Shown one piece after another: positions 22,816-30,919 of a stretch of DNA of 35,638 nt. Under the pieces are notes generated by a model. That model was not told the origin of the DNA, ran no database searches, and saw only the letters and a program-made list of their open reading frames with translations. Numbering within the stretch: position 1 is the first letter of the stretch; every line of letters begins with the position of its first letter. The position numbers and the translations under genes are program-made. Source of the DNA: Proluteimonas luteida (lineage in GTDB: Bacteria; Pseudomonadota; Gammaproteobacteria; Xanthomonadales; Xanthomonadaceae); assembly GCF_021191695.1 (NCBI RefSeq), contig NZ_JAIWPT010000028.1:1-35638 (forward strand), written 5' to 3'.

Positions 22816-24630
22816 TCAACGTCCTCGCAGGAACCAGCGGTCGATGTCCGCCAGCGGGAAATGCGCCCAGGTCGGGCGGCCATGGTTGCATTGGCCGGAG
22901 CGCTCGGTCGCCTCCATCTGCCGCAGCAGGGCGTTCATCTCGGGCAGCGTCAGCCGCCGGTTGGCGCGGACCGCGCCGTGGCAAGCCATCGTCGACAGCA
23001 GTTCGTCGCGCGCCTCGCGCACGCGGCGGCTCTCGCCGTGCTCGCGCAGGTCGGCCAGCACGTCGCGCAGCAGCGCCTCGCTGTCGCCGTGGGCGAGCAG
23101 CGCCGGCACGCTGCGCAGCAGCAACGACCGCGGTCCGCTGCGCGAGACCTCGAATCCGAGCTGCGCCAGGGTGTCGGTCTCGGCCTCGGCGACATCGGCT
23201 TCGCGCTCGGATACGGCGACCGTCTGCGGCACCAGCAACGGCTGCGTGCGCAGGCCTTCACCGTCGTGCGCGGCCTTGAGCTTCTCGTAGCCGATGCGCT
23301 CGTGCGCGGCATGCATGTCGACGACGATCATGCCGTCGGCGGCCTCGCTGAGGATGTAGATGCCGTGCAGTTGCGCCACCGCATAGCCGAGTGGCGGAAT
23401 CGTCGCCTCGTCCTGCGCCGGCGGCACCGGCATCCCGCGATCGGCGATGCCCGCAGCCGCCGACACGGACGCACCCGCCGCACTGCCGCCGCCATAGAGG
23501 CTCGCATAGGCCGCGCGCGCCTCGTCGACGCGCAGCGCGAGATTGGACTGCGGCATCGGCCGCGACCACGGCGAAGGCTGGGCCGGCGCGCCCGCCTGCG
23601 ACTGCAGCGCCGCGTCGATGCCCGATGCCACGCCCGCCCGCGTCTCCGACAGGGCCGCGTGCAGGGTGCGGTAGACGAAGTCGTGGATCAGCCGCGCGTC
23701 GCGGAAGCGCACCTCGTGCTTGGCCGGATGCACGTTGACGTCGACGCGGGTGGGATCGAGCGAGAGGAACAGCACGTATGCCGGCTGGCGGCCGTGGAAC
23801 AGCACGTCGGCATAGGCCTGGCGCACCGCGTGCGCCACGCTGCGGTCGCGGATCGACCGGCCGTTGACGTACAGATACTGCTGGTCGGCGCTCGCCCGCG
23901 AATAGGTCGGCCTGGCGATCCAGCCCTGCAGCTGCAGTCCCGCGGCGGCATGGTCGACGGGCAACGCGGCATCGGCGAAATCCTGGCCGAGCGTCTCGCC
24001 CAGGCGCGCACCGGAAAACAGCTCCTCCTCGCCCTTGTAGCGGCGCGACGGCTTGCCGTTGTGGCTCACGCGCAGTTCGACGTCCGGGCGCACCAGCGCC
24101 AGTGCGCGCAGCCATTCCTCGATGTGGCCGAGCTCGGTGCGCTCGGCGCGCAGGAACTTGCGCCGTGCCGGCACGTTGTAGAACAGGTCGCGGACCTCGA
24201 CGGTGGTGCCCTGCGGATGCGCGCTGGGGGCCACGGCGCCGACGTTGCCGCCATCGACCTGCAGCGACATCGCATGGGCGTCGTCGCTGCGGCGCGAGGT
24301 CAGGGTGAAGCGGCTGACCGACGCGATCGACGGCAGCGCCTCGCCGCGGAACCCCAGCGTCGCCACCGCCTCGAGGTCGTCGAGCGAACCGATCTTGCTG
24401 GTCGCATGCCGCGACACCGCCAGCGGCAGCTCGTCGGCAGGAATGCCGCCGCCGTCGTCGCGGATCCGGATCAGGCGCACGCCGCCTTCCTCGAGGTCGA
24501 TGTCGATGCGGCGCGCACCGGCGTCGAGCGCGTTCTCGACCAGTTCCTTGACGACGGACGCGGGCCGCTCGACGACTTCGCCGGCGGCGATCTGGTTGAT
24601 CAGGGTATCGGGGAGTTGGCGGATCGGCAC
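22816..24630 (-). CDS. mutL: DNA mismatch repair protein MutL (endonuclease-motif type)
   Basis: This 604-residue protein couples MutS recognition to strand incision. The GHKL ATPase domain shows VKELVENALDAG at 27-38 (Glu29, Asn33), DDGGG at 58-62, HATSKI at 75-80 and GFRGEAL at 93-99. The C-terminal domain holds DMHAAHERIGYE at 438-449, which fits the DxHA(x)2E(x)4E endonuclease metal motif with Met in place of the usual Gln. It also holds ACHGAVRA, GQCNHGRPT and the C-terminal FLR. This is the nicking form expected in bacteria without MutH. A variable Ala/Pro linker separates the two halves. The gene order nnr-tsaE-amidase-mutL is the same as in E. coli, where miaA and hfq follow; here a DUF1684 gene follows instead. 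Confidence 0.97.
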   Translation of the reverse strand: MPIRQLPDTLINQIAAGEVVERPASVVKELVENALDAGARRIDIDLEEGGVRLIRIRDDGGGIPADELPLAVSRHATSKIGSLDDLEAVATLGFRGEALPSIASVSRFTLTSRRSDDAHAMSLQVDGGNVGAVAPSAHPQGTTVEVRDLFYNVPARRKFLRAERTELGHIEEWLRALALVRPDVELRVSHNGKPSRRYKGEEELFSGARLGETLGQDFADAALPVDHAAAGLQLQGWIARPTYSRASADQQYLYVNGRSIRDRSVAHAVRQAYADVLFHGRQPAYVLFLSLDPTRVDVNVHPAKHEVRFRDARLIHDFVYRTLHAALSETRAGVASGIDAALQSQAGAPAQPSPWSRPMPQSNLALRVDEARAAYASLYGGGSAAGASVSAAAGIADRGMPVPPAQDEATIPPLGYAVAQLHGIYILSEAADGMIVVDMHAAHERIGYEKLKAAHDGEGLRTQPLLVPQTVAVSEREADVAEAETDTLAQLGFEVSRSGPRSLLLRSVPALLAHGDSEALLRDVLADLREHGESRRVREARDELLSTMACHGAVRANRRLTLPEMNALLRQMEATERSGQCNHGRPTWAHFPLADIDRWFLRGR

Positions 24631-24672
24631 GGGGCTCGCGGCGCGGGACGCGCTGCCTGGAAATCAGTGCCG

Positions 24673-24678
24673 ATGATA
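24673..24678 (-). promoter_or_regulatory. Candidate -10 box for mutL
   Basis: On the minus strand 24678-24673 reads TATCAT, 43 nt before the mutL ATG, in the 107-nt gap after the amidase gene. No -35 match. It may give mutL an internal promoter separate from the tsaE-amidase transcript. Confidence 0.3.
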
Positions 24679-24737
24679 GCGGTTGCGTCGCCGCCGCGTG
24701 ATGCGACCCACCGACCGGCGGGCCGGATGCGGTCGTT

Positions 24738-26153
24738 TCAGGGGCTGCCGCCGCTCGCTGCCGCCGCGGCCGCGCGCGCGGCGTACAGCGTGCCCGGCGG
24801 AGGCTGGTTGGTGAAGAAGGCATTGATGCCGTCGAGCACCGCGGTCGCGACCCGACGCTGGTGCGCGGGATCGAGCAGCCGCCGTTCCTCGTCGGGATTG
24901 GAGATGAAGCCGGTCTCGACCAGCATCGCCGGCATGTCGGCATTGCGCAGCACGGCGAAGTTCGCGTACTCGACGTTCGCCTTGTGAGTCTTGCCGAGAT
25001 TGCGCAGCCCCGACAACACATGCTCGGCCGCGTCCTGCGAGGCCTTCATGTGGCCGCTCTGGGCCAGGTCCAGCAGCACCGACGACAGCGTGTCCTTCTC
25101 CAGCCGCACGCCGCCGACCAGGTCGGCGGTGTTCTCGCGGTCCGCCAGCCAGCGCGCCTGCTGCGACGAGGCGCCGCGCAGCGACAGGGTGTAGACCGAC
25201 GAGCCGTAGGCGGCGCGGTTGAGCGCGGCGTCGGCGTGGATCGACACGAACATGTCCGCCCGCGCCTCGCGCGCGCGGCGGGCGCGCTGCGGCAGTTCGA
25301 CATAGACGTCGCGGTCGCGGACCAAGTGCGCGCGCATGCCGGGCGTGGCGTTGATCTGGCGCGCCAGTTCGCGCGCGATCGACAGCACGACGTGCTTCTC
25401 GTAGGTCCCGCCCGGGCCGATCGCGCCCGGATCCTGGCCGCCGTGGCCGGCATCGATGGCGATGACCAGCGGGCGCATGCCCGGACCGGGGCGCAACGCC
25501 GGAGGCGTCGGTGCGGGGGTCGGTGCGGACGCGGCCGCGACCGGCGCGTCCACGGCCGGTGCAGGCGACGGCGTGGGGGTCGGCGCAGCGTCGGCGGCAC
25601 TTGCGGGCGGGGTGGCCGCCTGCATCGAGGAAATCAGCCGGGAGGTGGCGTCGTTGGACGCGACCGCGGGATCGGCCACCGGGGCCGCCGTGGCCGGATC
25701 GGCGGCAGTGCCTGCCGATGCGGCCTGGGCGATCCGCGCGATCGGGTCGCCATCGCCGGGCCATTCGATGACCAGACGCGCGCCGTCGGGGCCGTCCTCG
25801 ATCCAGGGTTGTGGCGCGACGACGCCGCTGGCGAGATCGAACACGATGCGGGTCGTGCCCGGCACCGGCTGGCCGCTGCGCACCGCCTGGACGACGCCCT
25901 TGCCACCCGGCAGGGTGACGCCGCCGCGCAGACGCGTGCCCGGCAGGTCGACGACCAGGCGATGGGGATCGGCAAGGGAGATGACCGAAAACTCGGCCCT
26001 GGCATCGAGCTTGAGTTCGGCACGGGTGCCGGTGGGACCGGTCCCGAGGTCGACGCCGCGCAGTTCCGCTCCGTAGGCGAGATTCCAGCACAGTGCCGCC
26101 ACCAGCGCGATCGCCAGCATGGCCTGAGACAGGTTGATCCCCCGGATTCGCAT
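24738..26153 (-). CDS. amiC: N-acetylmuramoyl-L-alanine amidase with AMIN domain
   Basis: This 471-residue exported enzyme cuts the bond between MurNAc and the stem peptide, chiefly at the septum during cell separation. A signal peptide covers about residues 1-29. An AMIN domain (about 30-132) should direct it to the septal wall. A long Pro/Ala/Thr linker spans about 140-225. The Amidase_3 domain (about 227-450) has zinc ligands His237 (DAGHGG), Glu252 (TYEKHV) and His306 (SIHADA), and catalytic Glu413 (LVETGF). The ATG at 26153 is preferred to an upstream in-frame TTG. E. coli has amiB in this syntenic place; the AMIN-plus-Amidase_3 layout also fits AmiC. Activation by an EnvC/NlpD-like LytM partner is expected, but none is in the window. 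Confidence 0.94.
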   Translation of the reverse strand: MRIRGINLSQAMLAIALVAALCWNLAYGAELRGVDLGTGPTGTRAELKLDARAEFSVISLADPHRLVVDLPGTRLRGGVTLPGGKGVVQAVRSGQPVPGTTRIVFDLASGVVAPQPWIEDGPDGARLVIEWPGDGDPIARIAQAASAGTAADPATAAPVADPAVASNDATSRLISSMQAATPPASAADAAPTPTPSPAPAVDAPVAAASAPTPAPTPPALRPGPGMRPLVIAIDAGHGGQDPGAIGPGGTYEKHVVLSIARELARQINATPGMRAHLVRDRDVYVELPQRARRAREARADMFVSIHADAALNRAAYGSSVYTLSLRGASSQQARWLADRENTADLVGGVRLEKDTLSSVLLDLAQSGHMKASQDAAEHVLSGLRNLGKTHKANVEYANFAVLRNADMPAMLVETGFISNPDEERRLLDPAHQRRVATAVLDGINAFFTNQPPPGTLYAARAAAAAASGGSP

Positions 26154-26189
26154 GGCGTTAGTCAAGCACCAAGCTTTTGACAATGCAAG

Positions 26190-26199
26190 CGATATATCG
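26190..26199. promoter_or_regulatory. A+T-rich palindrome upstream of the amidase gene
   Basis: CGATATATCG is a perfect 10-bp palindrome in a roughly 50-nt A+T-rich island between tsaE and the amidase gene. TTGACA occurs at 26175-26180 on the plus strand and TTTACA on the minus strand, at 26206-26201. The latter could be a -35 for the amidase, but the matching -10 is poor. It may be a promoter or operator. Confidence 0.3.
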
Positions 26200-26227
26200 T
26201 TGTAAATCCGGTACCTGCAGATGCTTC

Positions 26228-26716
26228 CTACGGGTTCGGTTCAGGAAAGGGACGCAAGCTTCCGGATGCCGCGAGGGCCTGCAGCCATGTCTCGCCCGCC
26301 GCGCTCGCGGGCAGCAGCCGCACCTGGCGGCCGTTGTCCGCCAGGGCCAGCTCGACCCGCAGGTCGGCCGCCGGCAGGGCCCGGGCGCCGCGATCGGGCC
26401 ATTCGACCAGCCACAGCGCCGCATCCGCGTCGTCGAGGCCGAGGAATTCCAGCTCGCCGGCATCGCCGATGCGGTAGAGGTCCAGGTGCAGCGCCTCCCG
26501 GCCGCCGGGCAGCGGATAGCGCTCCACCAGGGTGTAGGTCGGGCTGCGCACGGTGCCGGTGATGCCGAGCGCGCGCAGCCAGCCCCTGGCCAGGGTCGAC
26601 TTGCCGGCGCCGAGATCGCCGTGCAGGTGCACCACCGCCGTTGCCGGCTGGGTCGCCGCCAGTGCCCCGGCCAGTGCCCGGGTCGCGGCCTCGTCGGCAA
26701 GGAATCGCGCTATCAC
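26228..26716 (-). CDS. tsaE: tRNA threonylcarbamoyladenosine synthesis ATPase TsaE
   Basis: This 162-residue P-loop protein drives the TsaB-TsaD-TsaE complex that makes t6A37 in ANN-decoding tRNAs. The Walker A is GDLGAGKST at 33-41. SPTYTLVERY, HLDLYRI and LVEWPDR are the diagnostic TsaE segments. The start is called as GTG at 26716-26714, overlapping the nnr stop as GTGA; the residue order from there (IARFLADEAATRALA) is that of the family, and no ATG is available. It is co-transcribed with nnr and probably the amidase, 74 nt downstream, as in E. coli yjeF-yjeE-amiB. tsaB and tsaD are not in the window. Confidence 0.95.
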   Translation of the reverse strand: MIARFLADEAATRALAGALAATQPATAVVHLHGDLGAGKSTLARGWLRALGITGTVRSPTYTLVERYPLPGGREALHLDLYRIGDAGELEFLGLDDADAALWLVEWPDRGARALPAADLRVELALADNGRQVRLLPASAAGETWLQALAASGSLRPFPEPNP

Positions 26717-28233
26717 CCGCCCTGCCCCGGGTTCGCCAGCGGCCGCAGCGCGGCGATCAGGTCGCTGGGCAGCAGCCCGCGCTCGCCGCCGTCGCGGGCG
26801 GCGGTGTCGCCGGCGACACCGTGCAGCAACGCACCGCAGACCGCCGCCGCCTCGCTGTCCAGCCCCTGCGCCCGCAGCGCGGCGATGCAGCCGGTCAGCG
26901 CGTCGCCCATGCCGCCGACCGCCATGCCGGGATTGCCGGCCGCGACCAGCCACGGCACGCCGCCGGGCACGCAGACCAGGGTGCCCGCGCCCTTCAGCAC
27001 CGCGGTGCAGCCGAAGCGCGCCGCCAGTGCGCGGACCGCGGCGGGGCGGTCGCGCTGGACGTCGGCGCTGGTCGTGCCGAGCAGGCGCGCGGCCTCGCCC
27101 GGATGCGGGGTCAGCACGGTCCGCGCCGCCAGCGGCGTCGCCGACGCCGCCAGCAGGTTCAACGCGTCGGCATCCATCACCAGCGGCGCACCCGAGCCCA
27201 GCACCTCGTCGTAGAGACCGTGCCCCCACGCACCCTGGCCGAGGCCGGGGCCGATCGCGACCACGTCGACGCCCGCCAGCAACTGCGCCAGCGCGGACGC
27301 GCTGCCGACGTCGACCGCCATCGCCTCGGGACAGCGCGCCAGCAGGGCGCCGACATGGGGTGCACGCGTGGCCACGGTGACCAGCCCGGCGCCGCTGCGC
27401 AGCGCGGCCGTGGCCGACAGCATCACCGATCCGCCCTTGCCGGCATCGCCACCGACGATCAGCACCCGGCCGGACGTGCCCTTGTGCGCATTGCGCGCGC
27501 GCGGCCGCAGCCAGTGCCCGAGATCCGCAGCCGAGACACACCGGGCGGCGACCGGGACATCCGCATACAGCGACGCCGGCACCTCCAGCGTCGCCAGCGC
27601 GAGCGCGCCGGCATGGTCGCCGCCATCGCCGGTCTGCAGGCCCACGTGCGCACCGAGGAACTGCACGGTGCGCGTGGCATGCACCGCGACGCCCGGCGCG
27701 CTGCCGCGGTCGGCATCGAAGCCGCTGGGCACGTCGAGGGCCAGCACCGGCACGGGCGCGGCATTGATCGCTTCGACCAGCGCGGCCGCCTCCCCGTCCA
27801 GCGCGCGCGACAGGCCGATGCCGAACAACGCATCGACGACCAGGTCGGCATCTGGAATGCCCGCGGCGATGACATCGACCCGCCCCCCGGCCGCGACGAA
27901 GGCGTCGCAGGCCCGCCGCGCGATCGGCGTCGCGGGCGCATGCGCATCCAGCCGGCACACGCGCACGTCGCGTCCGGCGGCCTGCATGTGGCCGGCCAGC
28001 ACGTAGCCGTCGCCGCCGTTGTTGCCGGGACCGCAGACCACGACGATGCGCCGCGCGTCCGGCCAGTGCGCCAGGACGACGTGCCAGGCCGCGAGCCCGG
28101 CACGGGCCATCAGTTCGCCGGCATCGCCGCCCGTCTGCGCGATCGCCGCCGACTCCAGCGCGCGCAGCGCGGCGGTGTCGTACAGCGGCGTGCCGGGAAC
28201 GCCGGGCGCATCCGGAGTGCGGGAAAGGCTCAT
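26713..28233 (-). CDS. nnr: Bifunctional NAD(P)HX epimerase/dehydratase
   Basis: This 506-residue protein repairs hydrated NADH and NADPH. The N-terminal YjeF epimerase domain (about 15-215) has the Rossmann-like CGPGNNGGDGYVLAG starting at residue 67. It is followed by the ADP-dependent dehydratase domain (about 225-495), with GRVLIVGGDAGKGGSV, LTPHPGEAARLLG and the nucleotide site NPGMAVGGMGDALTG. Length and domain order equal the E. coli YjeF fusion. The ATG at 28233 is the only good start and follows a predicted -10 by only about 8 nt, so the mRNA may be leaderless. The stop overlaps the tsaE start. Confidence 0.96.
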   Translation of the reverse strand: MSLSRTPDAPGVPGTPLYDTAALRALESAAIAQTGGDAGELMARAGLAAWHVVLAHWPDARRIVVVCGPGNNGGDGYVLAGHMQAAGRDVRVCRLDAHAPATPIARRACDAFVAAGGRVDVIAAGIPDADLVVDALFGIGLSRALDGEAAALVEAINAAPVPVLALDVPSGFDADRGSAPGVAVHATRTVQFLGAHVGLQTGDGGDHAGALALATLEVPASLYADVPVAARCVSAADLGHWLRPRARNAHKGTSGRVLIVGGDAGKGGSVMLSATAALRSGAGLVTVATRAPHVGALLARCPEAMAVDVGSASALAQLLAGVDVVAIGPGLGQGAWGHGLYDEVLGSGAPLVMDADALNLLAASATPLAARTVLTPHPGEAARLLGTTSADVQRDRPAAVRALAARFGCTAVLKGAGTLVCVPGGVPWLVAAGNPGMAVGGMGDALTGCIAALRAQGLDSEAAAVCGALLHGVAGDTAARDGGERGLLPSDLIAALRPLANPGQGG

Positions 28234-28240
28234 CCGCCGA

Positions 28241-28250
28241 ATTCTATACT
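28241..28250. promoter_or_regulatory. Overlapping divergent -10 boxes between nnr and queG
   Basis: The 10-nt ATTCTATACT holds TATACT on the plus strand (28245-28250) and TAGAAT on the minus strand (28246-28241). The gap between the two ATG codons is only 26 nt. Transcription starting about 7 nt downstream of each box would begin within a few bases of each start codon, so both mRNAs are predicted to be leaderless or nearly so. No clear -35 in either direction. Confidence 0.5.
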
Positions 28251-28259
28251 TCCCGCGTC

Positions 28260-29342
28260 ATGTTCCCGACCACGCCTCCCGCCCCGACAACCGCCAGCGC
28301 GCCCGCCGCGATCGCCGCACGCGTCAAGGCGATCGCCGGCGACATGGGCTTCCAGCGCTGCGGCATCGCCGGCATCGAGCTGGGCGAGGACGAGGCCCAC
28401 CTGCGCGACTGGCTGGCGCAGGGACTGTACGGGACGATGGACTGGATGGCGCGCCACGGCGACCTGCGCGCACGCCCGGCGGAACTGCTGCCGGGCACCG
28501 TCCGGGTGATCTCGGTCGGCCTCGACTACGGCCGCAACGACGACGACAGCGCATGGCGGACGCTGGCCGACGGCAGCCGCGCCTACGTCGCGCGCTACGC
28601 GCTGGGCCGCGACTACCACAAGCTGATGCGCAACCGCCTGCAGAAACTCGCGCAGCGCATCGCCGCCGAGATCGGGCCATTCGGCCATCGCGTGTTCGTG
28701 GATTCCGCGCCGGTGCTCGAACGCGCGCTGGCGCGCAACGCCGGCCTGGGCTGGATCGGCAAGCACACCTGCCTGATCGACCGGAACGGCGGCTCGTGGT
28801 TCTTCCTCGGCGAGATCTACGTCGACGTGCCGCTGCCGGTCGACCCGCCGGCGACCGCGCACTGCGGCAGCTGCGTGCGCTGCATCGAGGTCTGCCCGAC
28901 GCGCGCGATCACCGCCCCGCACCGGCTCGACGCGCGCCGCTGCATCGCCTACCTGACGATCGAGCACGACGGCGCGATCGACGCATCGCTGCGTCCGCTG
29001 ATCGGCAACCGCATTTTCGGCTGCGACGACTGCCAGCTCGTCTGTCCGTGGAACAAGTTCGCCAAGCGCACCGACGAACCCGACTTCCGCGCGCGCAACG
29101 GTCTCGACACCGCCACCCTGGCCGAACTGTTCGCCTGGGACGAGGACGAATTCCTGCAGCGCACCGAAGGCTCGCCGATCCGCCGCAGCGGCCACCGCCG
29201 CTGGCTGCGCAACCTCGCGATCGCGCTCGGCAACGCGCCGGGCACGCCGGAGAACCTCGCGGCGTTGCGTTCGCGCAGGAATTCGGGCGATGCCCTGATC
29301 GACGAGCACGTCGACTGGGCGCTGCGGCGCCATGCCGCGTAG
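28260..29342 (+). CDS. queG: Epoxyqueuosine reductase QueG
   Basis: This 360-residue cobalamin and Fe-S enzyme performs the last step of queuosine synthesis, reducing epoxyqueuosine in tRNA. FVDSAPVLERALA at 146-158 contains catalytic Asp148; GWIGKHTCLI follows at 164-173. The two [4Fe-4S] motifs are CGSCVRCIEVCP (Cys202, 205, 208 and 212) and FGCDDCQLVCPWNKF. The protein starts with an Ala/Pro/Thr-rich extension of about 15 residues before the conserved fold. The ATG at 28260 is the first after the divergent -10 and has no ribosome binding site, which fits a leaderless start. The stop TAG sits within the repeat at 29337-29364. It is divergent to nnr, whereas in E. coli queG and nnr are adjacent parts of the same cluster. 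Confidence 0.96.
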   Translation: MFPTTPPAPTTASAPAAIAARVKAIAGDMGFQRCGIAGIELGEDEAHLRDWLAQGLYGTMDWMARHGDLRARPAELLPGTVRVISVGLDYGRNDDDSAWRTLADGSRAYVARYALGRDYHKLMRNRLQKLAQRIAAEIGPFGHRVFVDSAPVLERALARNAGLGWIGKHTCLIDRNGGSWFFLGEIYVDVPLPVDPPATAHCGSCVRCIEVCPTRAITAPHRLDARRCIAYLTIEHDGAIDASLRPLIGNRIFGCDDCQLVCPWNKFAKRTDEPDFRARNGLDTATLAELFAWDEDEFLQRTEGSPIRRSGHRRWLRNLAIALGNAPGTPENLAALRSRRNSGDALIDEHVDWALRRHAA

Positions 29343-29364
29343 GCCGGGTCCCGACCTGCCGTCG
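29337..29364. repeat. REP-like repeat overlapping the queG stop codon
   Basis: The segment begins GCGTAGGCCGGG, containing the queG TAG stop, and ends with CCGACCTGCCGTCG (29351-29364), a perfect 14-nt match to 7162-7175. The TAGGCCGGG and CCCGACCT parts are weakly self-complementary. It lies in the 50-nt gap between convergent queG and pgi. Confidence 0.4.
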
Positions 29365-29392
29365 AGCCGGCCGGACGCCACAGACCGAAGCG

Positions 29393-30919
29393 TCAGCTGC
29401 GGCGCGCGCGGATCTCGTCCAGCAACGCGCGGGTGACGGGGTCGGCCACGGCCACGTCGTCGCCCCGCACCGCCGGCAGCAGTTCGCCCGCGATGCGCTT
29501 GCCGAGTTCGACGCCCCACTGGTCGAAGGCGTTGATGCCCCACAGCACCGACTGTGCATAGACGCTGTGCTCGTACAGCGCGACCAGCGCGCCGAACGAA
29601 CCCGGCGTCAGCCGGTCGAGCAGCAGCAGCGTCGACGGCCGGTTGCCCGGATACGACTTCTGCGGGTCTTCGGCGGAAAACCCGTTCGCCAGCGCCTCGG
29701 TCTGCGCCAGCAGGTTCGACAGCAGCGCGGCGTGGTTCTCCGCGTAGGGATTGTCGGGCGTCACCACGCCGATGAAATCGGCGGGCACGGTCTGCGTGCC
29801 CTGGTGCAGCGCCTGGAAGAAGCTGTGCTGGGAGTTGGTGCCCGGCCCGCCCCACAGCACCGGCACGGTGTCGACGCCGGCCGGCGCGCCCTCGGGCGTC
29901 ACCGACTTGCCGAGACTTTCCATCACCAGTTGCTGCAGATAGGCCGGCAACAGCGCCAGACGCTCGTCGTACGGCAGCACGGCGTGCGTGGCGAGGCCGA
30001 GCGCGTTGCGGTTCCACACGCCCGACAGCGCATGCAGCACCGGCAGGTTGGCGGCCAGCGGCGCGTCGAGCACGTGCGCATCCATGTCGGCGGCGCCGGC
30101 CAGCAGCGCCTCGAACCCGTCCATGCCGATCGCCAGCGCGATCGAGAACCCGACCGACGACCACAGCGAGTAGCGGCCGCCGACCCAGTCCCACATCGGC
30201 AGCACGCGCCCGGGCGCGACGCCGAACGCCTCGGCCCTGGGCACGTTGGCGCTGACCGCATAGAGCCGCTCGCCACCACCGAGCCAGTCCCTGACGATCG
30301 CGCCGTTGAGCAGCGTTTCCTGGGTGCCGAAGGTCTTGGACACGAGGATCGCCGCGGTGCGCGCCGGGTCCAGGCCCTTGAGGATGTACTGCGCGTCGCT
30401 GCCATCGACATTGGTCAGGAAATGCACGCGGAAGCGGCCGGTGCCGAAGTCCTTCAGCGCATCGACGACGAGGCGCGGACCGAGGTCGGAGCCGCCGATG
30501 CCGACGTTGACGATGTCGGTGACATCGGACGCCTCGAGCGCGGCGACCAGCGCGGCCATGCGCGTGCGCGCCTCGAGCGCCTGCGCGTGCGCGTCGCGGG
30601 CGACGGCGGCGGTCGACAACGCCGAACGCAGCGCGACATGCAGCGCGGGACGCTGCTCGGAAGTATTGACGGTCTGCCCGTCGAACAGTGCGCGGAAGGC
30701 CTGCGGCAGTTGCGCATCTCGTGCCAGTTGCAGCAGCGCATCGCGCGCCGCATCGTCGTAGCGCTGGCGGGCGAAGCTGGCGTACAGGCCGCCGACCCGC
30801 AGCGCATAGCCGTGCGGACGCGCGCCGTCGGCCGCGACGAGGTCGGCGATGCGGCGCGTGGACAGGCGTCGCGCATGCGGCGCCAGCGTGGATTCGAACC
30901 GCTGCGCCGCCGCCGACAT
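29393..30919 (-). CDS. pgi: Glucose-6-phosphate isomerase
   Basis: This 508-residue enzyme interconverts glucose 6-phosphate and fructose 6-phosphate. The signature regions are VNVGIGGSDLGPRL at 137-150, ILVSKTFGTQETL at 191-203 and DWVGGRYSLWSSVGFS at 244-259. Catalytic residues are Glu334 (MESLGK), His365 (TNSQHSFFQ) and Lys474 (QWGVELGK). It is about 40 residues shorter than the E. coli enzyme but lacks no motif. The ATG at 30919 shares its A with the panD stop (TGATG), so translation is coupled to panD. That pairing of glycolysis with pantothenate synthesis has no obvious metabolic logic. Confidence 0.97.
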   Translation of the reverse strand: MSAAAQRFESTLAPHARRLSTRRIADLVAADGARPHGYALRVGGLYASFARQRYDDAARDALLQLARDAQLPQAFRALFDGQTVNTSEQRPALHVALRSALSTAAVARDAHAQALEARTRMAALVAALEASDVTDIVNVGIGGSDLGPRLVVDALKDFGTGRFRVHFLTNVDGSDAQYILKGLDPARTAAILVSKTFGTQETLLNGAIVRDWLGGGERLYAVSANVPRAEAFGVAPGRVLPMWDWVGGRYSLWSSVGFSIALAIGMDGFEALLAGAADMDAHVLDAPLAANLPVLHALSGVWNRNALGLATHAVLPYDERLALLPAYLQQLVMESLGKSVTPEGAPAGVDTVPVLWGGPGTNSQHSFFQALHQGTQTVPADFIGVVTPDNPYAENHAALLSNLLAQTEALANGFSAEDPQKSYPGNRPSTLLLLDRLTPGSFGALVALYEHSVYAQSVLWGINAFDQWGVELGKRIAGELLPAVRGDDVAVADPVTRALLDEIRARRS

